Source of the DNA: Carya illinoinensis
Taxonomy: Eukaryota > Streptophyta > Magnoliopsida > Fagales > Juglandaceae
Reading direction: 5' to 3'
DNA length: 64,000 nucleotides
Assembly: GCF_018687715.1 (NCBI RefSeq)
Contig: NC_056755.1
Coordinates: 25,498,501 to 25,562,500 of the forward strand
In this document: positions 50,301-58,700 of the stretch, piece by piece
Position numbering within the stretch: the stretch's first letter is position 1
Layout of the letters: every line of letters begins with the position of its first letter
Made by a program: the position numbers and the translations under genes
Notes under the pieces: model-generated
Told to the model about the DNA's origin: nothing
Seen by the model: only the letters and a program-made list of their open reading frames with translations
The model's database searches: none

Positions 50301-52104
50301 CGTTTTGATGCAGGATAGGCGGCCGATTGCCTTCTTCAGTGAGAAGCTAAGTGGGGCATCCCTGAAGTACCCTACTTATGACAAAGAACTTTATGCTCTT
50401 GTTCGTGCATTAGAGACTTGGCAGCACTACTTGTGGCCTAGGGAATTTGTGATCCACACCGATCATGAATCGTTGAAGCATCTCAAGGGTCAAGGTAAGT
50501 TGAATAAGAGGCATGCTAGATGGATGGAATACATTGAGACCTTTCCATATGTCATCCGTTACAAGCAAGGTAAGGAGAATATTGTTGCTGATGCTTTATC
50601 ATGGAGGTATGTGCTTCTTACTTCTATGAGTGCTAAAATGCTTGGGTTTGAATATGTGAAAGATATGTATGCCGATGATGTTGACTTTTCTGATGTGTAT
50701 ATGGCATGTGATAAGGCGGCATTTGGTAAGTTTTACAAGCATGATGGTTACTTGTTTAAAGAAGATAAACTGTGTGTACCTAGTTGTTCTATGCGTGAGT
50801 TATTGGTGCGTGAGGCACATGGCGGGGGATTAATGGGACACTTTGGTGTCAAGAAAACCTTAGACATATTGCATGAACATTTCTTTTGGCCTAAGATGAA
50901 AAGAGACATCAATCGCATTTGTAGCAGGTGCATCACATGTAGAAAGGCCAAATCTAAGGTTTTGCCACATGGGTTATATACACCCTTACCCGTTCCTAGT
51001 GAGCCATGGGTAGACATATCTATGGACTTTGTTTTGGGGCTGCCTAGGACAAAAAGGGGTAGAGATTCTATTTTTGTAGTTGTGGATAGATTTAGCAAGA
51101 TGGCACATTTCATTCCATGCCATAAAACAGATGATGCCACAAGCATAGCTGACTTGTTTTTCAAAGAGATAGTGCGACTCCATGGTGTACCCAGGAGCAT
51201 TGTTTCTGATAGGGATGTTAAATTTCTTAGCTACTTTTGGAAGGTGTTGTGGGGAAAATTAGGTACTAAACTCTTATTTTCCACTACTTGTCACCCACAG
51301 ACTGATGGTCAGACTGAAGTAGTTAATAGGACTTTAACTCAGCTTTTACGCACTGTTGTTCAAAAGAATTTAAAGAGTTGGGAGGATTGTTTGCCATTTA
51401 TAGAGTTTGCATATAATAGGACCATGCATACTACTACTTCATACTCTCCTTTTGAAATTGTTTATGGTTTTAATCCACTTACTCCTTTAGATTTGATGCC
51501 TTTGCCTATTGATGGCAGGAGTAGCTTAGATGGACAAAAGAAGGCAGAGTTGGTGAAGTCACTTCATGAGAGGGTACGGCTTCAAATTGCCCAAAACAAT
51601 GAAAGGTTTGCTTCCCAAGCCAATAAAGGGCGACGGCGTGTCACCTTTGAACCAGGAGATTGGGTTTGGGTTCACATGCGCAAAGAAAGATTCCCAGCCC
51701 ATAGACGGACTAAGTTGCATCCTCGAGGAGATGGACCTTTCCAAATTCTTGAGAAAATTAATGACAATGCATATAAAGTGGATCTTCCAAGTGAATATAA
51801 TGTTTCTGCTACCTTCAATGTTTCTGATCTTTCTCCTTTTGATGTAGGTGAAGATTCGAGGTCGAATCCTTTTGAGGAGAGGGGGAATGATGGGAACCAA
51901 GGTGGAGCTACCCTTAAAGATCCCTTGCAAATTCCAGATGGGCCAATTACAAGATCAAGAGCCAAGAAGATCAAGGAAGCAATGCAAGGATTGGTGCAAT
52001 CCACTTGGGATGAAGCTAGGAAGAGCCCAACACTCAAGATGGGCTTCAAGGAAAAAGAACCAGTTTTGATCCACTTGATACAAGCTATGGAAGACATGAC
52101 TTAA
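47341..52104 (+). CDS. Gag-Pro-Pol polyprotein of a Ty3/gypsy (CRM-like) retrotransposon, 1587 aa
   Basis: This single open frame encodes all products needed for retrotransposition: capsid, protease, reverse transcriptase/RNase H and integrase. Domains (residues from the ATG at 47341): Gag core about 115-285; CCHC knuckle C340-C343-H348-C353; aspartic protease with D438 in IIDGGS and ILLGRPW at 507-513; RT with D768 and YFDD at 830-833; RNase H with D979, E1016, D1041 and D1084; integrase zinc finger H1160, H1167, C1197, C1200; integrase core D1229, D1290, E1326 (D-D-35-E); and a GPF module near 1465-1467. The last 71 residues are encoded in the 3' LTR. The frame is open from 47323, but only TTG is there; the first ATG with sensible Gag sequence (MSHKSD) is 47341. 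Gag and Pol are fused without a stop or frameshift, as in many plant Ty3/gypsy elements. The one odd residue is a Trp after DALS in RNase H, where Arg is usual. Confidence 0.95.
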   Translation: MSHKSDSSPKGMADNSFILQAMQQQFERLNMMLGEVRDRMDQQDEVIKNLHGGRDRRRREPRREHEYEDEGDGEDEEDLISEVGMGRHRGVRRERGFRGNPRGRDGVDRDLESIKMKIPSFQGRTDPEAYLEWEKKIELIFECHNYSEEKKVKLAVIEFTDYAIIWWDQLVTNRRRNYERSVETWGELKALMRRRFVPSHYYRDLYQKLQNLTQGSRSVEDYHKEMEVAMIRANVEEDREATMARFLCGLNREIANVVELQHYVEIEDMVHMAMKVERQLKRKGTSRYTSVSSTPWKLKWEKDHRAVTKAKTEPPKGNDEGTSNKPKLASQPSRNRDIKCFKCLGSGHIASQCPNKRVMIMRDNGEVMTASEDDRDGIPELEDASDDDGVEYPVTGESLVARRALNAQIKMDEAEQQRENIFHTRCHINGKVCSMIIDGGSCTNVASTTLVEKLNLPTLKHSRPYKLQWLNDCGEVRVDRQVLVTFSIGKYQDEVLCDVVPMHAGHILLGRPWQYDRRVIHDGFKNMYSFVKEGKTTKLAPLTPRQVYEDQLKLKSEVAQKRKSENESDKKRKSEKEIEQKRKSEKEKESAERKGKAKVSFYARESEVKRAFLADRPMIFLVYKESYLNLDETNQTLPSLAVSLLQEFEDVFPEEMPNELPPIRGIEHQIDFVPGAAIPNRPAYRSNPDETKELQRQVEDLMSKGYVRESMSPCAVPVLLVPKKDGTWRMCIDCRAVNNITVKYRHPIPRLDDMLDELHGSCIFSKIDLKSGYHQIRMKEGDEWKTAFKTKYGLYEWLVMPFGLTNAPSTFMRLMNHVLRAFIGKFVVVYFDDILVYSKDLNEHIEHLRYVFNVLRCEKLYANFKKCTFCMEEVVFLGYVVSTKGIEVDEEKVKAIKEWPTPKSVTEVRSFHGLASFYRRFVKDFSTIAAPLTEVIKKNVGFHWGANQENAFATIKERLCSAPVLALPDFNKAFEIECDASGIGIGAVLMQDRRPIAFFSEKLSGASLKYPTYDKELYALVRALETWQHYLWPREFVIHTDHESLKHLKGQGKLNKRHARWMEYIETFPYVIRYKQGKENIVADALSWRYVLLTSMSAKMLGFEYVKDMYADDVDFSDVYMACDKAAFGKFYKHDGYLFKEDKLCVPSCSMRELLVREAHGGGLMGHFGVKKTLDILHEHFFWPKMKRDINRICSRCITCRKAKSKVLPHGLYTPLPVPSEPWVDISMDFVLGLPRTKRGRDSIFVVVDRFSKMAHFIPCHKTDDATSIADLFFKEIVRLHGVPRSIVSDRDVKFLSYFWKVLWGKLGTKLLFSTTCHPQTDGQTEVVNRTLTQLLRTVVQKNLKSWEDCLPFIEFAYNRTMHTTTSYSPFEIVYGFNPLTPLDLMPLPIDGRSSLDGQKKAELVKSLHERVRLQIAQNNERFASQANKGRRRVTFEPGDWVWVHMRKERFPAHRRTKLHPRGDGPFQILEKINDNAYKVDLPSEYNVSATFNVSDLSPFDVGEDSRSNPFEERGNDGNQGGATLKDPLQIPDGPITRSRAKKIKEAMQGLVQSTWDEARKSPTLKMGFKEKEPVLIHLIQAMEDMT
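47683..48195 (+). other. Gag capsid-like domain (about residues 115-285)
   Basis: The segment from MKIPSFQG to QLKRKG has the features of the plant retrotransposon Gag family: a PxxYLEWEKK-like helix, conserved WW at the IIWWDQL segment, and RRRFVP followed by [10 protein letters not shown]. It forms the core of the virus-like particle. Upstream, residues 20-52 are Gln/Leu-rich and likely coiled-coil, followed by an alternating Arg-rich and Asp/Glu-rich stretch (about 55-85). Confidence 0.85.
48358..48399 (+). other. CCHC zinc knuckle of nucleocapsid (residues 340-353)
   Basis: [14 protein letters not shown] matches C-X2-C-X4-H-X4-C exactly. It binds RNA and packages the genome in retroelements. 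It is followed by an acidic stretch rich in Glu and Asp (about 375-395) leading to the protease. Confidence 0.95.
48607..48900 (+). other. Aspartic protease domain (about residues 423-520)
   Basis: The catalytic Asp is D438 in IIDGGSCTN, followed by the flap region and then ILLGRPW at 507-513, which corresponds to the conserved hydrophobic-Gly motif near the end of retropepsins. It should cleave the polyprotein. Here Gly replaces the more usual Ser or Thr after the Asp, which is common in this group of plant elements. Confidence 0.85.
49021..49110 (+). repeat. Three in-frame 30-bp repeats in the protease-RT linker
   Basis: KRKSE recurs at residues 561-565, 571-575 and 581-585, exactly ten residues apart. 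The units are at 49021-49050, 49051-49080 and 49081-49110. The result is a charged, likely helical and flexible linker, Lys/Glu-rich from about 555 to 600. It probably arose by replication slippage and may vary in number between family members. Confidence 0.85.
49438..49986 (+). other. Reverse transcriptase domain (about residues 700-882)
   Basis: All expected blocks are present: [32 protein letters not shown] with catalytic D768, [20 protein letters not shown] with D832 and D833, and FLGYVVS. It copies element RNA into DNA. No in-frame lesion was seen. This is the segment to use for clade placement. Confidence 0.96.
50233..50595 (+). other. RNase H domain (about residues 965-1085)
   Basis: The catalytic acids are D979 (ECDASG), E1016 (YDKELYAL), D1041 (HTDHESL) and D1084 (VADALS). 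It removes RNA from the RNA-DNA hybrid and makes the polypurine primer. The residue after ADALS is Trp (codon TGG at 50602-50604), where Ty3/gypsy elements nearly always have Arg. The catalytic Asp is intact. Confidence 0.93.
50818..50940 (+). other. Integrase H2C2 zinc-binding domain (residues 1160-1200)
   Basis: The ligands are H1160, H1167 (HGGGLMGH), C1197 and C1200 (CITC). The His-Cys spacing of 29 residues is typical of retroviral and Ty3/gypsy integrases. It mediates multimerisation. Confidence 0.93.
51000..51345 (+). other. Integrase catalytic core (about residues 1221-1335)
   Basis: D1229 (SMDFV), D1290 (VSDRD) and E1326 (GQTEVVN) give D-60-D-35-E, the standard triad spacing. The HPQTDGQTE motif before the Glu is intact. 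It catalyses strand transfer and produced the 5-bp GTTTT duplication here. Confidence 0.95.
51640..52101 (+). other. Integrase C-terminal region with LTR-encoded tail (residues about 1434-1587)
   Basis: This begins with a basic/aromatic module ([19 protein letters not shown]) and a GPF motif (GDGPF, 1463-1467). It then passes through [14 protein letters not shown], the polypurine tract (EERGN, 1512-1516) and 71 residues encoded by the LTR. The tail contains [11 protein letters not shown] (1534-1544), a compact basic motif. No canonical chromodomain was recognised. In CRM elements the integrase C-terminus carries a CR motif that overlaps the LTR and is thought to guide insertion to centromeres. 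Whether this tail is such a motif needs alignment. Confidence 0.65.
51874..51887 (+). other. Polypurine tract, inside the coding frame
   Basis: GAGGAGAGGGGGAA directly abuts the 3' LTR TG and would prime plus-strand DNA. It also encodes EERGN of the polyprotein, so the same bases serve replication and coding. Confidence 0.9.
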
Positions 52105-52702
52105 AGATTGGGCCTATTGTTGTTAAGGCTTTCAATTTGTTTAACGGTATTTTATTATTAATTTAGAAGAAGTGGGCTTGAGGATGCTTGGCCCACGTAT
52201 GTCTTATTTCTAATGGACTAGGGTTATTTTTGGGAAGGCCTTGTATTTTTGGCCAAGGGTTTATTTGGAAAGTTAAAATTTTATGTCTTACTAGGGTTTC
52301 AGAAGTAACTGTAGCGCGGCGTATGGCACTGTTCACGCTACAGTACCCCGACGCATTGTTTACTTAGGGTTTTGGGGATTGTCTATTTAAACCACTTGTA
52401 ACCTCATTTGAGAGGCAGACTATATGGAATTGTGATTGAGAGTTGAGTGACCTCCTCTTGTTCTTCTTGAACTTCTGAACTTATCAAGGGTAAATCAAAA
52501 CCTTTGTGGCGTTCTTCCTTTGTAATCTAGGTTCTTGAGACGGGTTCTTCAATGGGTCTAGATTTTGATATAATCTAGGTTCTTTGAACGGGTTCTCATT
52601 GGGTCTAGATTCTCCATCCATATACCTGAGTTTGGCTTTCTTGGGGTTGTTTTTCCAGTATTGTTGTTGGGTCTCAAAGCAAGTCTATTGGGGTTCACAT
52701 CA
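51888..52702 (+). repeat. 3' LTR (815 bp), 5' end is coding
   Basis: It has the same length as the 5' LTR, at a constant offset of 6250 bp, and I found no mismatch reading the two side by side. Bases 51889-52101 encode the last 71 residues of the polyprotein, followed by TAA at 52102-52104. The remaining 598 bp are non-coding and contain the same inverted repeat (52308-52344), TATA-like site (52383-52391) and 48-bp duplication (from 52523). Confidence 0.97.
52364..52391 (+). promoter_or_regulatory. Same telo-box plus TATA-like core in the 3' LTR
   Basis: This is an identical copy of the 5' LTR core. If active here it would send transcripts into the satellite to the right, which could be relevant to satellite transcription. 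This is inference from position only. Confidence 0.4.
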
Positions 52703-52707
52703 GTTTT
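52703..52707. repeat. Target-site duplication, right (GTTTT)
   Basis: This is the right copy of the 5-bp duplication. The satellite resumes directly as CCTCGAGCC in the B monomer of c32. The two copies match perfectly, as expected for a recent insertion with no later rearrangement. Confidence 0.97.
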
Positions 52708-55700
52708 CCTCGAGCCTAGGATGTGCCACACGGCCCTAAAGTTCTCATTCCACCATTGTTAGGTTTCTGAATAAAGTTGAGGGCATTAATCAACTCACTA
52801 GTGATTAGTCATCACAAAACCTTGTTTGGAACATAATTGCCCTTTCAATTCTATCTCACCTTTTCTAAATGAGCCTTACAAATTTAATTGTTGTTGTTCA
52901 TCCTTCATAGAGTGAATTTGAAGATTACACTTGATCCAGCACATTTCGACAAAAGGAATGTCAATGGAACAGACAAGTCACAGCCAATCGCCACCTGCGC
53001 GCACCTCCATGTGCATTGCAACTAATCGGCCCAAAAGCCAACGCCCTTTACACCATTTTCTCAAGGGAAATCTCATCAAATGCGTCCATGATTAAAGCCT
53101 TACAGCTCATTTCTAGCACTGAACGAATTGACTCGAATAAACCTATCTTTTCTATCACTGTTCCAATTGTAGCCCCCATTCAGCATACAAACGGTTTCCC
53201 TCAAGCCGAAGAAGTGCCACACGCCCCACACGTTCTCATCTCACCATGGTTGAGCTTCTAACTTGAGTTGAGGGCATTAATCAACTCACAAGTCAATAGT
53301 CATCTCTAAACCGTGTTTTCAGGTTAATTTCCTTTTTAATTCTTTCTTAGCTTATATATGTGGACCTTACGACTTCTATTCTTGTTCTTTATCAATCTAA
53401 GAGTGAATTAGTGGATTGGAATTGATCCACGACATTTCCGTTGAAGGAATGTCATTCCAACGCCCAAGTCCCCGCCAATCGCCACCTTGGTGCACATCCA
53501 TGTGCATTGCAACTAATCAGCCCCTAACCCATGCCTTTTATATTATTTTCTCAAGTGAAATCTCATGAAATGCCTCCCACCTTAACCCTTCCAGCTGATT
53601 GATAGAAATGGACGAATTGGCCCCCGAACAGACCCGCCTTTTCTTTCGTTCTTCCAATCGCAGCCCACATAAGCCCCACCATCGGTTTCCATCGAGCCCA
53701 AGAAGTGCCACATGTCCTTCATGACCACAACCTGCCATCGTGAAGGTTTTAACTTAAGTTGACGGCATTAACAAACTTACAGGTGATTAGTCGTCTCTAA
53801 ACGATGTTTTGAGCTTAATTTTCTTATTAATTCATTCTCGCCTTTTTTATACGGACCTTATGACTTTTATTGTTGTTTTTCATCATTCATAGAGTGTGAA
53901 TTAGTGGATTAGAATTGATCCAACACATTTCAATAGATGGAATACAATCCCACGTAGGTGCACCTGCATGTGCATTGGAACTAATCAGCCCAAAGCCCGA
54001 GCCTCTTAAACCATTTTCTCAAGGGCAATCTCACATCACATCCATCCCTCATTAACACTCCTGGTTCGTTTCAGGCATTGGACGAATTGGCTCGAACAAA
54101 CCCGTCTTTTCATGAATTCTTGCGCACATACGCCAAACCATTGGTTTTCCTCGAGCCTAGGATGTGCCACACGGCCCTAAAGTTCTCATTCCACCATTGT
54201 TAGGTTTCTGAATAAAGTTGAGGGCATTAATCAACTCACTAGTGATTAGTCATCACAAAACCTTGTTCGGAACATAATTGCCCTTTTAATTCTATCTCAC
54301 CTTTTCTAAATGAGCCTTACAAATTTAATTGTTGTTGTTCATCCTTCATAGAGTGAATTTGAAGATTACACTTGATCCAGCACATTTCGACAAAAGGAAT
54401 GTCAATGGAACAGACAAGTCACAGCCAATCGCCACCTGCGCGCACCTCCATGTGCATTGCAACTAATCGGCCCAAAAGCCAACGCCCTTTACACCATTTT
54501 CTCAAGGGAAATCTCATCAAATGCGTCCATGATTAAAGCCTTACAGCTCATTTCTAGCACTGAACGAATTGACTCGAATAAACCTATCTTTTCTATCACT
54601 GTTCCAATTGTAGCCCCCATTCAGCATACAAACGGTTTCCCTCAAGCCGAAGAAGTGCCACACGCCCCACACGTTCTCATCTCACCATGGTTGAGCTTCT
54701 AACTTGAGTTGAGGGCATTAATCAACTCACAAGTCAATAGTCATCTCTAAACCGTGTTTTCAGGTTAATTTCCTTTTTAATTCTTTCTTAGCTTATATAT
54801 GTGGACCTTACGACTTCTATTCTTGTTCTTTATCAATCTAAGAGTGAATTAGTGGATTGGAATTGATCCACGACATTTCCGTTGAAGGAATGTCATTCCA
54901 ACGCCCAAGTCCCCGCCAATCGCCACCTTGGTGCACATCCATGTGCATTGCAACTAATCAGCCCCTAACCCATGCCTTTTATATTATTTTCTCAAGTGAA
55001 ATCTCATGAAATGCCTCCCACCTTAACCCTTCCAGCTGATTGATAGAAATGGACGAATTGGCCCCCGAACAGACCCGCCTTTTCTTTCGTTCTTCCAATC
55101 GCAGCCCACATAAGCCCCACCATCGGTTTCCATCGAGCCCAAGAAGTGCCACATGTCCTTCATGACCACAACCTGCCATCGTGAAGGTTTTAACTTAAGT
55201 TGACGGCATTAACAAACTTACAGGTGATTAGTCGTCTCTAAACGATGTTTTGAGCTTAATTTTCTTATTAATTCATTCTCGCCTTTTTTATACGGACCTT
55301 ATGACTTTTATTGTTGTTTTTCATCATTCATAGAGTGTGAATTAGTGGATTAGAATTGATCCAACACATTTCAATAGATGGAATACAATCCCACGTAGGT
55401 GCACCTGCATGTGCATTGGAACTAATCAGCCCAAAGCCCGAGCCTCTTAAACCATTTTCTCAAGGGCAATCTCACATCACATCCATCCCTCATTAACACT
55501 CCTGGTTCGTTTCAGGCATTGGACGAATTGGCTCGAACAAACCCGTCTTTTCATGAATTCTTGCGCACATACGCCAAACCATTGGTTTTCCTCGAGCCTA
55601 GGATGTGCCACACGGCCCTAAAGTTCTCATTCCACCATTGTTAGGTTTCTGAATAAAGTTGAGGGCATTAATCAACTCACTAGTGATTAGTCATCACAAA

Positions 55701-58700
55701 ACCTTGTTCGGAACATAATTGCCCTTTTAATTCTATCTCACCTTTTCTAAATGAGCCTTACAAATTTAATTGTTGTTGTTCATCCTTCATAGAGTGAATT
55801 TGAAGATTACACTTGATCCAGCACATTTCGACAAAAGGAATGTCAATGGAACAGACAAGTCACAGCCAATCGCCACCTGCGCGCACCTCCATGTGCATTG
55901 CAACTAATCGGCCCAAAAGCCAACGCCCTTTACACCATTTTCTCAAGGGAAATCTCATCAAATGCGTCCATGATTAAAGCCTTACAGCTCATTTCTAGCA
56001 CTGAACGAATTGACTCGAATAAACCTATCTTTTCTATCACTGTTCCAATTGTAGCCCCCATTCAGCATACAAACGGTTTCCCTCAAGCCGAAGAAGTGCC
56101 ACACGCCCCACACGTTCTCATCTCACCATGGTTGAGCTTCTAACTTGAGTTGAGGGCATTAATCAACTCACAAGTCAATAGTCATCTCTAAACCGTGTTT
56201 TCAGGTTAATTTCCTTTTTAATTCTTTCTTAGCTTATATATGTGGACCTTACGACTTCTATTCTTGTTCTTTATCAATCTAAGAGTGAATTAGTGGATTG
56301 GAATTGATCCACGACATTTCCGTTGAAGGAATGTCATTCCAACGCCCAAGTCCCCGCCAATCGCCACCTTGGTGCACATCCATGTGCATTGCAACTAATC
56401 AGCCCCTAACCCATGCCTTTTATATTATTTTCTCAAGTGAAATCTCATGAAATGCCTCCCACCTTAACCCTTCCAGCTGATTGATAGAAATGGACGAATT
56501 GGCCCCCGAACAGACCCGCCTTTTCTTTCGTTCTTCCAATCGCAGCCCACATAAGCCCCACCATCGGTTTCCATCGAGCCCAAGAAGTGCCACATGTCCT
56601 TCATGACCACAACCTGCCATCGTGAAGGTTTTAACTTAAGTTGACGGCATTAACAAACTTACAGGTGATTAGTCGTCTCTAAACGATGTTTTGAGCTTAA
56701 TTTTCTTATTAATTCATTCTCGCCTTTTTTATACGGACCTTATGACTTTTATTGTTGTTTTTCATCATTCATAGAGTGTGAATTAGTGGATTAGAATTGA
56801 TCCAACACATTTCAATAGATGGAATACAATCCCACGTAGGTGCACCTGCATGTGCATTGGAACTAATCAGCCCAAAGCCCGAGCCTCTTAAACCATTTTC
56901 TCAAGGGCAATCTCACATCACATCCATCCCTCATTAACACTCCTGGTTCGTTTCAGGCATTGGACGAATTGGCTCGAACAAACCCGTCTTTTCATGAATT
57001 CTTGCGCACATACGCCAAACCATTGGTTTTCCTCGAGCCTAGGATGTGCCACACGGCCCTAAAGTTCTCATTCCACCATTGTTAGGTTTCTGAATAAAGT
57101 TGAGGGCATTAATCAACTCACTAGTGATTAGTCATCACAAAACCTTGTTCGGAACATAATTGCCCTTTTAATTCTATCTCACCTTTTCTAAATGAGCCTT
57201 ACAAATTTAATTGTTGTTGTTCATCCTTCATAGAGTGAATTTGAAGATTACACTTGATCCAGCACATTTCGACAAAAGGAATGTCAATGGAACAGACAAG
57301 TCACAGCCAATCGCCACCTGCGCGCACCTCCATGTGCATTGCAACTAATCGGCCCAAAAGCCAACGCCCTTTACACCATTTTCTCAAGGGAAATCTCATC
57401 AAATGCGTCCATGATTAAAGCCTTACAGCTCATTTCTAGCACTGAACGAATTGACTCGAATAAACCTATCTTTTCTATCACTGTTCCAATTGTAGCCCCC
57501 ATTCAGCATACAAACGGTTTCCCTCAAGCCGAAGAAGTGCCACACGCCCCACACGTTCTCATCTCACCATGGTTGAGCTTCTAACTTGAGTTGAGGGCAT
57601 TAATCAACTCACAAGTCAATAGTCATCTCTAAACCGTGTTTTCAGGTTAATTTCCTTTTTAATTCTTTCTTAGCTTATATATGTGGACCTTACGACTTCT
57701 ATTCTTGTTCTTTATCAATCTAAGAGTGAATTAGTGGATTGGAATTGATCCACGACATTTCCGTTGAAGGAATGTCATTCCAACGCCCAAGTCCCCGCCA
57801 ATCGCCACCTTGGTGCACATCCATGTGCATTGCAACTAATCAGCCCCTAACCCATGCCTTTTATATTATTTTCTCAAGTGAAATCTCATGAAATGCCTCC
57901 CACCTTAACCCTTCCAGCTGATTGATAGAAATGGACGAATTGGCCCCCGAACAGACCCGCCTTTTCTTTCGTTCTTCCAATCGCAGCCCACATAAGCCCC
58001 ACCATCGGTTTCCATCGAGCCCAAGAAGTGCCACATGTCCTTCATGACCACAACCTGCCATCGTGAAGGTTTTAACTTAAGTTGACGGCATTAACAAACT
58101 TACAGGTGATTAGTCGTCTCTAAACGATGTTTTGAGCTTAATTTTCTTATTAATTCATTCTCGCCTTTTTTATACGGACCTTATGACTTTTATTGTTGTT
58201 TTTCATCATTCATAGAGTGTGAATTAGTGGATTAGAATTGATCCAACACATTTCAATAGATGGAATACAATCCCACGTAGGTGCACCTGCATGTGCATTG
58301 GAACTAATCAGCCCAAAGCCCGAGCCTCTTAAACCATTTTCTCAAGGGCAATCTCACATCACATCCATCCCTCATTAACACTCCTGGTTCGTTTCAGGCA
58401 TTGGACGAATTGGCTCGAACAAACCCGTCTTTTCATGAATTCTTGCGCACATACGCCAAACCATTGGTTTTCCTCGAGCCTAGGATGTGCCACACGGCCC
58501 TAAAGTTCTCATTCCACCATTGTTAGGTTTCTGAATAAAGTTGAGGGCATTAATCAACTCACTAGTGATTAGTCATCACAAAACCTTGTTTGGAACATAA
58601 TTGCCCTTTCAATTCTATCTCACCTTTTCTAAATGAGCCTTACAAATTTAATTGTTGTTGTTCATCCTTCATAGAGTGAATTTGAAGATTACACTTGATC

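Larger units (their letters stand above)
45638..52702 (+). mobile_element. Full-length Ty3/gypsy LTR retrotransposon, probable CRM-type chromovirus
   Basis: This is a complete 7065-bp element. It contains a 5' LTR (45638-46452), a PBS (46455-46467), a leader, a single gag-pro-pol frame (47341-52104), a polypurine tract (51874-51887) and a 3' LTR (51888-52702), flanked by GTTTT duplications. RT and RNase H precede integrase, which defines Ty3/gypsy rather than Ty1/copia. The LTRs show no difference by eye over 815 bp and the reading frame is open throughout, so it looks young and potentially autonomous. Assignment to the centromeric chromovirus (CRM) clade is inferred. The grounds are the coding region that overlaps the 3' LTR, the lack of a classical chromodomain visible after the integrase, the general character of RT and integrase, and the satellite context. 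Other Ty3/gypsy lineages remain possible. Confidence 0.95.

Noticed and set aside
48393..51930. Several minus-strand frames of 65-150 codons inside gag-pol
   Set aside because: They are shadows of the conserved plus-strand polyprotein; none has a recognisable domain.
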